Source: Thermogemmatispora aurantia | GTDB lineage: Bacteria > Chloroflexota > Ktedonobacteria > Ktedonobacterales > Ktedonobacteraceae | DNA: 46,271 nt | Assembly (NCBI RefSeq): GCF_008974285.1 | Contig: NZ_BKZV01000011.1 | Location: forward strand, 1 to 46,271 | Direction of reading: 5' to 3' | Part shown: positions 16,760-25,152 of the stretch, one piece after another | Numbering within the stretch: position 1 is the stretch's first letter | Layout of the letters: every line of letters begins with the position of its first letter | Position numbers and translations under genes: made by a program | The notes under the pieces: model-generated | Database searches by the model: none | The model's input: the letters and a program-made list of their open reading frames with translations, nothing else | What the model was told of the DNA's origin: nothing

Positions 16760-17680
16760 ATGCACGAAGACTCGAACGCTTTGGTATGGAATCCTATTTT
16801 ACGTCACTATGTGGTAAATGCACCACATCGTATGCATCGCAGGGAAGGAACAGATCAGTGCCCTTTTTGCGCCGATGTACTCGAAGGGCGAGTCGGATCA
16901 GAAGCTCAGGTGTGGCTACATCCCAACGATTTCCCTCCCTTTCGTCCACCGGTCGGTGAGGCTTATGTAGTGATCTACCACCGCGATCACGAACGAACGT
17001 TTACCCGCCTCAGCGTACCAGAGGTGTGCGCGGTGACGCGGCTCTGGCGCGAGCTGTATCGCGACCTGAGTCAACGCTATGCGGCGGTAATGATCTTCGA
17101 GAACAGCGGTACGAGTATCGGCCAGACACAGTTCCATCCGCATGGCCAGGCGTATGGGGTCTCGGTGGTGCCACCGCTGCTGGAGCGGGAGCTAGAGACG
17201 GTGAGATTGGAACTGGAGGCGGGACGCGGCTGCCCTTTCTGCCGGGTGCGGACTGAGCTGGAGAACAGTCCTTACGAGATCGCGGCCAACGCCAGCTGGC
17301 AAGTCTTTCTTCCCCCCTATGTGCGTTATCCCTACGAAACGCATCTCTATCCGCGACGCCATATTGCTGATCTGGCGGTGGCCAGTGATGAGGAGCTGGC
17401 CGATCTGGCTGCCTTGCTCTTGCAGGTGATCCGGGCCTACAATGCCCTCAGCGATGGCTTCATGGCTCCCATGCCCTATATGCTCGGTATCCATCAGTTA
17501 GCTGATGAGCGTTTTCATCTCCATATCGAGATTCTGGCGGTTGGGCGGGCGCCGGGCAAACTGAAGTATGCCGCCTCATCCGAGATGCTCTGGTCGCTGT
17601 GGACCAATGATTCATCTCCTATTCAAAAGGCGCAAGAATTGCGAGAAGCGATCGCGAGGGTTGCTCATGGTAGCGAATGA
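16760..17680 (+). CDS. galT: Galactose-1-phosphate uridylyltransferase GalT
   Basis: This 306-residue enzyme of the Leloir pathway swaps UMP between UDP-glucose and galactose-1-phosphate. Zinc-type pairs CPFC occur twice (CPFCADV, CPFCRVR). The active-site motif HPHGQ is in QTQFHPHGQAYG, with ENSGTSIGQ upstream. The C-terminal HLHIEIL segment carries further family histidines. ATG 16760 follows GCAGGG at 5 nt. Its end overlaps galK by 14 nt, showing translational coupling. Confidence 0.92.
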   Translation: MHEDSNALVWNPILRHYVVNAPHRMHRREGTDQCPFCADVLEGRVGSEAQVWLHPNDFPPFRPPVGEAYVVIYHRDHERTFTRLSVPEVCAVTRLWRELYRDLSQRYAAVMIFENSGTSIGQTQFHPHGQAYGVSVVPPLLERELETVRLELEAGRGCPFCRVRTELENSPYEIAANASWQVFLPPYVRYPYETHLYPRRHIADLAVASDEELADLAALLLQVIRAYNALSDGFMAPMPYMLGIHQLADERFHLHIEILAVGRAPGKLKYAASSEMLWSLWTNDSSPIQKAQELREAIARVAHGSE

Positions 17681-18977
17681 TCCGAGAAGGCTGCCGCCTG
17701 CTGCCCAGTTAGCGGTGGAGCATTTTTCGATAGTCTTTGGCATGGACGGGGGGCAGAGCGATGAACAAGCCGCTCTGGGGGTGGCCTGGGCGCCTGGGCG
17801 AGTCAATCTGATAGGTGAGCACACTGACTATAATGAGGGCTTTGTACTGCCATTGGCGGTTGACCGTGTAGTTGCCTTCGCCGGGCGAAGGCGAAGCGAT
17901 GGGCATGTCCGTCTCTGGTCGCGGCAATTCCAGGAGCTGGCTGAGATCGAGCTAGAGGGTTTACCCGCTACCTTCGCGGCTCAGGTAGAGCGGCTACCCA
18001 CCTGGGCGCGCTATGTACTGGCAGTCTTGAGTGAGCTAAAGGCGGCTGGTCTGGCACTGCAGGGATTCAACGCGGTTCTGCATGGCGATGTCCCCTTGGG
18101 AGGGGGAATGAGTTCTTCGGCGGCTCTGGAAGTAGCGACGGCCTGGGCGGCGTCCTTGTTCTCAGATGGTCACTTTGCTATTGGAAAAGGGGCTGCGACC
18201 TCAACGACCCTGACGCCTCTGGAGGTTGCTCGTCTCTGCCAGCGCGCCGAGCATCTGGCCTCTGGGGTACGCTGTGGCATTCTCGATCAAGCTGCCTCGT
18301 GCCTTGGACGCCCTGGCCATGCTCTGCTGCTGGACTGTCGCTCACTAGACTTCCGCTATCTGCCCTTTGAGAGTGAGGGGGTAGCTCTGCTAGTGGCTGA
18401 TACCCAGGTGCGGCGTGAGCTAGCGGCTTCGGCTTACAATGAGCGGCGGCAGCAGTGCGAAGAAGCCGTGCGCTTGCTTGCGGCACTGCTGCAGGCTGAG
18501 GCGGAGCCTGGTGAGAGAGCAGTAAAGCCGCAGATCACCGCTCTCCGCGATGTGACGCCGGAGCTGTTTAGACGCTATGCTTCCCGGCTGCCCGAGGTGC
18601 TCCGGCGACGAGCCGGCTATGTAGTGGCCGAAAATGCGCGGGTGCTGGAGGTAGCGCATCTACTAGAGCAGGGGGAGGTGGAGGCGGTTGGTCCCTACCT
18701 CTGGCAGACGCACGCGGGGCTGCGCGATGAGTACGAGGTGAGCTGTTTGGAGCTTGACGTGCTTGTCGAGATTGCGCGCCGGGTCGAGGGGGTGTTAGGG
18801 GCGCGTATGATGGGAGGAGGGTTTGGTGGCTGTACCATCAACCTGGTGCGTAACACAGCGATAGAGCAGTTAACGGAGGCGATCCTGAGCGAGTATCCGC
18901 GCCAGACTGGGCGGCAGACGAGTGTCGAGGTCTGCCGGGCAGCTGGTGGCCCTGGCGCGCTCTACTTACCAGCGTAA
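17667..18977 (+). CDS. galK: Galactokinase GalK
   Basis: This 436-residue GHMP kinase phosphorylates galactose with ATP. Signature motifs: GRVNLIGEHTDYNEGFVLP (galactose binding), PLGGGMSSSAALEVA (ATP loop) and MMGGGFGGCTINLV near the C-terminus. ATG 17667 follows GAGGG at 6 nt and lies inside the end of galT. The protein is somewhat longer than E. coli GalK (382). Galactose can come from the GH42 enzyme encoded 18 kb away. Confidence 0.93.
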   Translation: MVANDPRRLPPAAQLAVEHFSIVFGMDGGQSDEQAALGVAWAPGRVNLIGEHTDYNEGFVLPLAVDRVVAFAGRRRSDGHVRLWSRQFQELAEIELEGLPATFAAQVERLPTWARYVLAVLSELKAAGLALQGFNAVLHGDVPLGGGMSSSAALEVATAWAASLFSDGHFAIGKGAATSTTLTPLEVARLCQRAEHLASGVRCGILDQAASCLGRPGHALLLDCRSLDFRYLPFESEGVALLVADTQVRRELAASAYNERRQQCEEAVRLLAALLQAEAEPGERAVKPQITALRDVTPELFRRYASRLPEVLRRRAGYVVAENARVLEVAHLLEQGEVEAVGPYLWQTHAGLRDEYEVSCLELDVLVEIARRVEGVLGARMMGGGFGGCTINLVRNTAIEQLTEAILSEYPRQTGRQTSVEVCRAAGGPGALYLPA

Positions 18978-19005
18978 ATTGCACAGTGTAAGGAGCCAAT
19001 CAGCA

Positions 19006-19842
19006 ATGAAGCTCTTCCTATCGACTGATTTTGAAGGCACCAGTGGCATTGTGGCCTGGGAACAGATTATCGAGGGGCAGCCAGAATACGCCCAAGGGCG
19101 CCTTCTGTTGACGCGTGAAGTCAATGCTGTCATCAATGGGGCCCAGGAGGCCGGGGCCAGTGAATTCGTGGTCAACGATGCCCATCACTTTATGCGCAAT
19201 CTCCAGCCGCAGGAGCTAGCCGGGGAGGCCACTTTAATCAGCGGTCGCCATAAGCCTCTCTACATGATGGAGGGACTCGACAGCAGTTTCGCAGGCGTCT
19301 GCTTTGTCAGCTATCATGGCTCGATTGGGGCGGAGCGAGCCGTGCTCTGCCACACCTATAGCCCGGCGGCCATTTGGGAGGTACGTCTCAACGGGCAGGT
19401 CGTAGGTGAAGCGGGCATCAATGCTCTGGTGGCAGCCCATTATGGCGTTCCGATCATTCTGGTCAGTGGCGACGACGTGACGGTCCAGGAGGCAGAAATC
19501 GTAGCGCCCGCTGCTGAAAAGATCGTCGTCAAACACTCTCTTGGGCGTTTTGCCGCTGCCCACATTCATCCGACCAGAGCCTGTGAACTGTTGCGCGCGG
19601 GAGCACAACGTGCCGTTGGGCGCCTGGCTCGTGGCGAGCGTCTGGAGCCACCCAGTTTCAAGCTGCCAGTTCTGCTGGAAGTCACCTTCTTAGTGGCCGA
19701 CATGGCCGAGATGGTCTGCAGTGTGCGAGGCGTTGAGCGGACGGGGGCGCGTACGGTTTGCCTCAGTGGTGACAATCTTCTGAATATCTACCGCCAGTTT
19801 GTTGCGGTCGTCGTGCTGGCGCGGGCCCTCGCTGATCGCTAG
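19006..19842 (+). CDS. M55 family D-aminopeptidase (DppA-like)
   Basis: This 278-residue zinc peptidase has the DppA start MKLFLSTDFEGTSGIVAW (DxEG metal ligands) and EFVVNDAHHFMRNL, plus FVSYHGSIGAERAVL and GINALVAAHYGVPIILVSGD. Family members release D-Ala from peptides in the cytoplasm, for example peptidoglycan-derived peptides. ATG 19006 follows AAGGAG at 10 nt, only 28 nt after galK, so it is in the operon. An alternative upstream start inside galK has no ribosome site. Confidence 0.88.
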   Translation: MKLFLSTDFEGTSGIVAWEQIIEGQPEYAQGRLLLTREVNAVINGAQEAGASEFVVNDAHHFMRNLQPQELAGEATLISGRHKPLYMMEGLDSSFAGVCFVSYHGSIGAERAVLCHTYSPAAIWEVRLNGQVVGEAGINALVAAHYGVPIILVSGDDVTVQEAEIVAPAAEKIVVKHSLGRFAAAHIHPTRACELLRAGAQRAVGRLARGERLEPPSFKLPVLLEVTFLVADMAEMVCSVRGVERTGARTVCLSGDNLLNIYRQFVAVVVLARALADR

Positions 19843-19920
19843 GGCGGAGTCAGGCGGCACAGTTCAATGAAGGCTGCTTGCCGGCGTGCTCTTCTCTTTT
19901 TTGGAAATGCGAGGTGATCG

Positions 19921-20448
19921 ATGATTGAGTTTGTCTATCGCTACTGTCCTCGTTGTGCGACGCCCTTGCGCGAGCAGATCGTGGGAGCGGTGGCACGACC
20001 GAGCTGTCCGACCTGTGGCTTTGTGCTCTATCTTGGCCCAAAGGTCGTGACTGTAGTTGTCATTGAACATGAGGGACAGCTCCTGCTGGGTCGACGCGAG
20101 ATCGAGCCTGGACGGGGGAAATGGAGCTTCTGCAGTGGCTATGTTGATCGTGGTGAAGAGCTGGAAGAGGCAGCGCTACGCGAAGTGAAGGAAGAGACTA
20201 ACTTGAGCGTCGAGCTGCTTGACCTGCTCGGTCTCTACAGTCGGAAGGGCAGCCCGCACCTGCTAGTAGCGTATCGAGCGCGTCCTCTAGCCGGCTCGCT
20301 AGACGGCCTGTCACCACAGCCAGGAGAAGTCAGCGAGCTGGCCCTTTTCCGTCCAGAGGCTGTGCCCGAGCTGGCTTTCCCGTTTGACTATGACATTCTG
20401 CGCGATTGGCAGGCGCTGGTCAGTGGGGCCAGGGCGCAGCGTCGGTAA
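19921..20448 (+). CDS. NUDIX hydrolase with N-terminal zinc ribbon
   Basis: This 175-residue enzyme hydrolyses nucleoside-diphosphate-X compounds. Two CxxC pairs (YCPRCATP and SCPTCGFV, residues 8-37) form a zinc ribbon, as in NudC-like proteins. The NUDIX box is GYVDRGEELEEAALREV followed by KEETNL, with all catalytic Glu and Arg positions present. The ATG follows GAGGTGATCG. It ends the galT-galK-dppA run after a 78-nt gap. The substrate is unknown; sugar nucleotides would fit the neighbours. Confidence 0.85.
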   Translation: MIEFVYRYCPRCATPLREQIVGAVARPSCPTCGFVLYLGPKVVTVVVIEHEGQLLLGRREIEPGRGKWSFCSGYVDRGEELEEAALREVKEETNLSVELLDLLGLYSRKGSPHLLVAYRARPLAGSLDGLSPQPGEVSELALFRPEAVPELAFPFDYDILRDWQALVSGARAQRR

Positions 20449-20496
20449 GCCAGTGTGCTCTCTGAACCGATCAAACCGATCAGTAAGAAGTCAGGA

Positions 20497-20584
20497 CCAG
20501 GGAGAGCCTCCATCATGATCGGATCATCATGGTGGATAGCACAGCTGGCGTCTCACGTCTCGTGCCGCTCCCTTTACTCCCTGG
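20497..20584. terminator. Palindromic region between convergent genes
   Basis: Outer arms CCAGGGAG (20497) and CTCCCTGG (20577) are perfect 8-mers. Inside, CCATCATGATC-G-GATCATCATGG (20510-20532) is near-palindromic with one mismatch. Just before lies the direct repeat ACCGATCA-A-ACCGATCA (about 20467). It may be a bidirectional terminator for the NUDIX gene and the gene at 20609. Confidence 0.4.
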
Positions 20585-20608
20585 CCCTGGTAGGCAGGTA
20601 TGAAGAGG

Positions 20609-21022
20609 TCAGGATTGGCTAGGCCCTGGTTCCTGCGCCTCGGCGCCGGCGTTGTTTGCAGCCTCCGCCGGGGCTGGTAGCGAGCGTTCGATACGCTCCA
20701 CAACCTGGATCAGAATATCCAGGCGCTGCTCCAGCTCTGCCGACTGCTGATGAAGGGTACGAAGCTGTGTCGCCAGAGCGTGCAGCTCTGGGTTGAGCAA
20801 GGCCAGTTCATGGCCTCGGTAAGGCGCTCGATGATCTTCTCCGGCTGGAAGGGCTTCCCGCTCCTCAGACTCAAGAGCGGGAGCCACCTCAACGCGCGGC
20901 GCAGCCGAGGATGGGCCTCTCGGCGAGAGGTCCTCGGCTGATGTGCTTCTGATTACCCAGATCAGAGCTATGATGGCCAGCAGACCGAGGACGAGTGAGC
21001 CTCCTGAAATGAGCAAGACCAC
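20609..21022 (-). CDS. Small membrane protein with coiled coil
   Basis: This 137-residue protein has one N-terminal transmembrane helix (LISGGSLVLGLLAIIALIWVI), then a polar acidic stretch, then a coiled coil of about 45 residues (LHALATQLRTLHQQSAELEQ, LDILIQVVERIERSL) and an Ala/Pro/Glu tail. The GTG start follows AAAAGGAG at 7 nt. It is probably bitopic, with most of it in the cytoplasm. The family is unknown. Confidence 0.65.
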   Translation of the reverse strand: MVLLISGGSLVLGLLAIIALIWVIRSTSAEDLSPRGPSSAAPRVEVAPALESEEREALPAGEDHRAPYRGHELALLNPELHALATQLRTLHQQSAELEQRLDILIQVVERIERSLPAPAEAANNAGAEAQEPGPSQS

Positions 21023-21428
21023 TGCTTTGCTCCTTTTCTTGAGCGCTTCAAATCGCTGATGAGTAAGCTTCTTCTTTCTTCCCTGACTTTCCCTCCGGCT
21101 TCACGTTCCCAGGCTGGGCTAGACTGCTTTGACAGACGCGAGGACAGTTCCAGACAGGCCAGGCCGGTGAGGCCAGGTTTGTGGTGGCCGGGCTGTTTTG
21201 CGCGTGCCTAAGAAAAGAGGCAAGCGGCAGCTCGCGAACTGAGGGGGCTGCTGCCCCTGGTTCTGTCTCACCTCAACTGCTAGCTAGCGTCCTGGCTACC
21301 AAGCCCGATGGCTGGGGCTGACCTCGCTTCATCATTGGGCGAGCATCTGCCCCCACCATCGCACTCCTCTCGTGAGCGAGGTTGGTAGGCCAATGATGGG
21401 TGGCAGTAGCTCGCCGGTGGAGTCTGCT
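21023..21428. other. Intergenic gap without a recognised gene
   Basis: The 406-nt stretch holds no credible ORF. CATCATTGG (21330) and CCAATGATG (21390) form 9-bp arms 51 nt apart, downstream of the HlyD stop; they could form a weak terminator. GGCCAG-type repeats occur near 21155-21195. No promoter was found with confidence. Confidence 0.4.
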
Positions 21429-22154
21429 TTAGTGAAGATGGATCGTCACTTCGGCGCTCATTCCTGGCATCAGAGTCTTACCAGAGGTGCCATCCAGGTT
21501 AATAATCACCGGGATGCGCTGGCCGACCTTGGTGAAATTGCCGCTGGCGTTATCCTGCACTGGGAGAAGCGAGAACTCCGAGGCGGCAGCCTGGACAATC
21601 TGCTTCACATGGCCTGTGAACTTTGTATCTTTATATGCATCGATTGTTATATCGACGCTCTGGCCAGTTTGGATATTATTGATAGCATTCTCATCGACGT
21701 AGGCCGTGACCGTCAAGTGGCTGGGATCATAGATCTCCAGCAGCGGGGAGCCAGCGATCACCTGCTGGCCGGGGACAGCCGCGACCTGGATCACCGTGCC
21801 GCTAATAGGGCTTGTCAGAGGCAAGGCCCGCGCCGTGCTTGTGCGGGTAGCGGCTGTAGGCGCAGTTGTATTCTGCGCTGGCGCGGCAGCGCTGGCGCCT
21901 GCCCCTGTTGTCGCGGTAACCACAGGCGTCAGTTGGGCCACCGTCTGGCCAATGTTCACATGGTCACCCAGGTTGGCGCTCAGCGTAGTCAGCGTGCCGC
22001 TGGTTGGGGCGCTGATCGTCACAATCGGAGCTGTTACCTGAGCATCATCGGTGCTATAGTACGTATAGTTATAGTAAATCCAGTAGGCGATCCCTCCGGC
22101 GATCGCGAAGAGAGCGACCACCGTCAGGACAGGGACCAGAATCAGGCGTCTCAT
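21429..22154 (-). CDS. HlyD/EmrA-type membrane fusion protein
   Basis: This 241-residue periplasmic-adaptor-type protein has an N-terminal membrane helix (LILVPVLTVVALFAIAGGIA) and then a biotinyl-lipoyl half (VTAPIVTISAPTSGTLTTL, LGDHVNIGQTVAQL), a second half (LPLTSPISGTVIQVAAVPGQ) and a beta-barrel (LTVTAYVDENAINNIQTGQ). In Gram-negative cells EmrA links the pump to an outer membrane channel; in a monoderm organism it may gate the pump outside. ATG 22154 follows GAGGAG at 10 nt; a GTG at 22163 is too close to the site. It ends the TetR-MFS-HlyD operon. Confidence 0.85.
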   Translation of the reverse strand: MRRLILVPVLTVVALFAIAGGIAYWIYYNYTYYSTDDAQVTAPIVTISAPTSGTLTTLSANLGDHVNIGQTVAQLTPVVTATTGAGASAAAPAQNTTAPTAATRTSTARALPLTSPISGTVIQVAAVPGQQVIAGSPLLEIYDPSHLTVTAYVDENAINNIQTGQSVDITIDAYKDTKFTGHVKQIVQAAASEFSLLPVQDNASGNFTKVGQRIPVIINLDGTSGKTLMPGMSAEVTIHLH

Positions 22155-22280
22155 CTGAATCACACTCCTCAGTTAGCCTTCTTGATCGCGCAAGGCGGAG
22201 TAAGCAAGCTCGAACTCCGTGCGGGTTTCATTAGTCGTATAGTCATGCAAGAGACCAGGTGGTTGATACGGCGTGCGAGG

Positions 22281-23912
22281 CTAGCCAGCAAACATGGTCT
22301 CCATTGTGGCAGCCGTGCGCTCCTCGCTGGTCTCGGGGACACCGCGGCGGCGTGCCCAGCGAGGGCGGACACCCGAGCGCACGAAGAGCGTCGCCACCAT
22401 CGCCAGCACCGTGGCCACCAGGGTCACGCGGAAGGCGTCCTGCATCGCTAGCACATAGCTGCGCTGCTGCAGCAGCTGAGCGATCACCTGCAGGGCCGCA
22501 TTGTAGGCCGAGTGAGCATCAGCCCCTTGCAGGATAAAGAGTGCCTGGATGCGTGGGATCAGCTGGCCCAGCGGCGAGCTGGCGGTCACCATCTCCGCCA
22601 GATGGCCGAAATGAATCTGGTTCTGTGTCTGGACCAGCGTGGCCAGTACGGCGATGCCCAGGGAGCTGGAGACCGAGCGCGTGACAGTGCTGATCGAAGA
22701 GGCCTGGGCTAGCTTCTCGGGGCGAATCGTTGAGAGGCTGGCCACGGCCAGTGGCTGTACCGAGAGACCAAGGGCCACGCCACGCAGAACCAGAATCCAC
22801 TGGAACCAGCCGAAGGGCGAGTTGACCGTGATCGTTGTCAGCTCCCAGTTAGCCAGGGCCAGAGCCAGCAGGCCCGGAATCATCACTGGGCGCACCCCAA
22901 GTCGGTCAACCAGGATACCGCCCAGGACTGAGCTAACCATCGAGGCCAGGGCCTGTGGCAGGAGGAGCAGGCCGGCCTGGAAAGCGCTTAGCCCGCGCAG
23001 ATCTTGCAGGTAAATCGGGAAGAGGAACAAGCCTCCAAACATACCAAAGATGATGAAGATCTGCGCAATGGTACTTGTCGTGAAGGGGCCATTGGCGAAG
23101 AGCCGCAGATCGAGCAGCGGCTCGCCGCCGCGCGCCGCTAGTGTCAGCTCGATGGCTGTAAAGATGGCCAGCGCCAGCACGCCGGCGATCAAGAAGCCGC
23201 GTACCAGCGTCGAATCCCAGCCGTAAGTACTGGCCTCCGAGAGGGCATAGAGCAGCGAGGCCAGGCCCCCAGCGGCAAAGACAAAGCCCGCCGCATCAAA
23301 GCGCGGCCTGCGCTCCACCGGCTGCTCGCGCAGCAGGATCGTCGCCAGCAGTACGGCCACAATGCCAACAGGCACATTGATATAAAAGATCAGCTGCCAG
23401 CCGGCGTATGTCACCAGGTAGCCGCCCAGCGTTGGGCCGATAGCCGGGGCCAGCAGAGCCGGCACCCCGAAGAGGCCCATGCTCATTCCGCGTTCCTCTG
23501 GAGGGAACTCCCTAAAGGCCAAGGCCATCGAGAGCGGGAAAAGCGAGGCGCCCCCTATGCCCTGGATAATACGGAAGAAGATCAACGCTGGCAGGCTCCA
23601 GGATAGACCGCAGAGTGCCGAGCCGAGCGTAAAGGCCGCCAGCGAGATGATATAGAAGCGTTTAATCCCCAACGTATCGGCAAAGAAGGCTGCCGTGGGT
23701 GTGACCACACCCTGGGTCAGAATATAGGCCGTCAGCACCCACTGGACCGTGTGCAGATCGGCCCCGAAGGCAGCTTGCAGGTGGGGAATGGCAATATTGA
23801 CGATGGTCTGGTCCAGAATCGACATGAAGACGCCAATAATCACCACAATCGCCACAATCCACTTATAGGCCAGACCACCTCTCCGCTGCCCTGTTTGCTC
23901 GCTTGCTTGCAT
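22281..23912 (-). CDS. DHA2 family (EmrB/QacA) drug:proton antiporter
   Basis: This 543-residue MFS exporter has about 14 membrane helices. Family motifs: WIVAIVVIIGVFMSILDQTI-type first helix, the LQAAFGADLHTVQWVLTAY loop, and GVPALLAPAIGPTLGGYL (antiporter motif C). It probably exports a toxic hydrophobic compound together with the HlyD protein. The ATG follows GAGGAG at 9 nt, 85 nt after the TetR gene. A charged C-terminal tail follows the last helix. Confidence 0.9.
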   Translation of the reverse strand: MQASEQTGQRRGGLAYKWIVAIVVIIGVFMSILDQTIVNIAIPHLQAAFGADLHTVQWVLTAYILTQGVVTPTAAFFADTLGIKRFYIISLAAFTLGSALCGLSWSLPALIFFRIIQGIGGASLFPLSMALAFREFPPEERGMSMGLFGVPALLAPAIGPTLGGYLVTYAGWQLIFYINVPVGIVAVLLATILLREQPVERRPRFDAAGFVFAAGGLASLLYALSEASTYGWDSTLVRGFLIAGVLALAIFTAIELTLAARGGEPLLDLRLFANGPFTTSTIAQIFIIFGMFGGLFLFPIYLQDLRGLSAFQAGLLLLPQALASMVSSVLGGILVDRLGVRPVMIPGLLALALANWELTTITVNSPFGWFQWILVLRGVALGLSVQPLAVASLSTIRPEKLAQASSISTVTRSVSSSLGIAVLATLVQTQNQIHFGHLAEMVTASSPLGQLIPRIQALFILQGADAHSAYNAALQVIAQLLQQRSYVLAMQDAFRVTLVATVLAMVATLFVRSGVRPRWARRRGVPETSEERTAATMETMFAG

Positions 23913-23997
23913 ACAGCAAAGCTCCTCTCCTCTATCGCGAAACTCACTTACTCACACAGCGCGGGAACCAGTCTCGGTTGGCTGCACTCCTTTGTAG

Positions 23998-24852
23998 CTA
24001 GACTCGCTCGCGTTGATCGCAGGGTACCATGCCGTAAAAGAGCAGATCGACCACCTGCTCGATCAGCTCTTCACGCGAAAACTGTCTCACGGACAGCTGG
24101 CTGAGCAGGCCCCGTGCGACGACCCGCATGACGAAGATCGATGCCAGAATCTGCACAATCAGCTCCGGGGCAAAGGTGCGCCGAAAGCGACCCTGCTCCT
24201 GCCGCGTGCGCACAAAGTTGATCAAGATCTTACGATTCTCCGTCAGCACCCTTGCCAGAATCTGAGCTGCGTCAGGGTGGCTATGGATCAGCAGCATGGC
24301 CAGGCGCAGCAGATCACCCTGGGGGGTAGCCATCAACGTGTCGTGGAAAGCCGCCACAATGCGGTAGACTGCCGTGCGATCATCGATCTGGCCTTCCTCG
24401 GCCTCATGTACAGCTTCGGCAATAGCGGACTGCAGCGTCCCATGCGGGATGTAATGCCTGATCAGGGCTGCGAGCAGCTCCTCTTTAGTATGGAAGTGCC
24501 AGCAGAGGGTACCACGCGAGACCCCTGCCTCAGCCGCGATCTCATCCAGGGTGGTGGCTGAGATCCCCGAGCGCGCAAAGGCTCGCAGCGCCGCCTCCAG
24601 GATCAGGGCACGGGTATCCTGGGTCGGCCTCTCGCGCAGCAAGCCACGCTCTACCAGTGTTGCTCGCAGCTGCTCTTTGCCGCCAGCAAAGTGGTAGTAA
24701 AAAGCCGGACGCGACAGTTTGGCCTCCCTGGTGATCTCCTCGACGGTCACTTCCTCAAAAGGACGACTGCGCAGCAAGCTCTCCGTTGCCTGAATCAGGC
24801 GCTCTTTGCCTCTGGCTCTGGCGTCGCCAGGTTCAGGATCGCGCTCAGCCAT
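23998..24852 (-). CDS. TetR-family regulator with two tandem HTH domains
   Basis: This 284-residue protein contains two complete TetR N-terminal DNA-binding domains. The first is residues about 17-63 (KERLIQATESLLRS, VTVEEITREAKLSRPAFYYH). The second is residues about 81-127 (ILEAALRAFARSGIS, TTLDEIAAEAGVSRGTLCWH). The helical ligand/dimer domain (about 135-284) follows the second. TetR proteins normally have one HTH and about 200 residues; the extra 70-80 at the N-terminus is a full additional HTH in the same frame. ATG 24852 follows GGGGAG. It leads the efflux operon and lies beside palindromes that could be its sites, so autoregulation is likely. Confidence 0.88.
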   Translation of the reverse strand: MAERDPEPGDARARGKERLIQATESLLRSRPFEEVTVEEITREAKLSRPAFYYHFAGGKEQLRATLVERGLLRERPTQDTRALILEAALRAFARSGISATTLDEIAAEAGVSRGTLCWHFHTKEELLAALIRHYIPHGTLQSAIAEAVHEAEEGQIDDRTAVYRIVAAFHDTLMATPQGDLLRLAMLLIHSHPDAAQILARVLTENRKILINFVRTRQEQGRFRRTFAPELIVQILASIFVMRVVARGLLSQLSVRQFSREELIEQVVDLLFYGMVPCDQRERV

Positions 24853-24896
24853 GATGACATCGACTCCCCGGAAGCAAGCAGACTGTACTATCCAAT

Positions 24897-24914
24897 AACA
24901 GTAACTGTACTGTT
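24897..24914. promoter_or_regulatory. Inverted repeat AACAGT-6-ACTGTT
   Basis: A perfect 6-bp dyad with 6-nt spacer, which also contains the smaller palindrome ACAGT-A-ACTGT. It lies between the TetR start and the 17-bp palindrome at 24927, in the probable promoter. It is a candidate second regulator site. Confidence 0.5.
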
Positions 24915-24926
24915 TAGTCCAGACGT

Positions 24927-24943
24927 TTGTCTAATATAGACAA
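24927..24943. promoter_or_regulatory. 17-bp palindrome, candidate TetR operator
   Basis: TTGTCTA-ATA-TAGACAA is a perfect dyad with 7-bp arms. On the minus strand its second arm supplies a TAGACA -35-like box, followed after 18 nt by TACAGT. It thus overlaps the likely promoter of the TetR-MFS-HlyD operon, about 75-90 nt before the TetR ATG. The size is typical of TetR operators. Confidence 0.6.
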
Positions 24944-25029
24944 GGAAGCTGGGAATGTCAAGAGGCAAGCGCTGATTGCAGGCTGGAAGGGGGAAGAATG
25001 GGTCAGGCGATGGGAGGCTGGACATAGTA

Positions 25030-25035
25030 TATAAT
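25030..25035 (+). promoter_or_regulatory. -10 element of the LLM oxidoreductase gene
   Basis: TATAAT lies about 120 nt before ATG 25153; the -35 is weak. It is divergent from the TetR gene. Confidence 0.45.
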
Positions 25036-25152
25036 GGGCAAGGGCAAGGCCAGGCGGGCACTGCGGCTGGATGTTTGCGGTGCTCTGCTGGGGGAGTGAG
25101 TGAATCCCCCGGGCGTGCCCACGGGAGAGTCGTACATGAGGAGAGAGCTATC

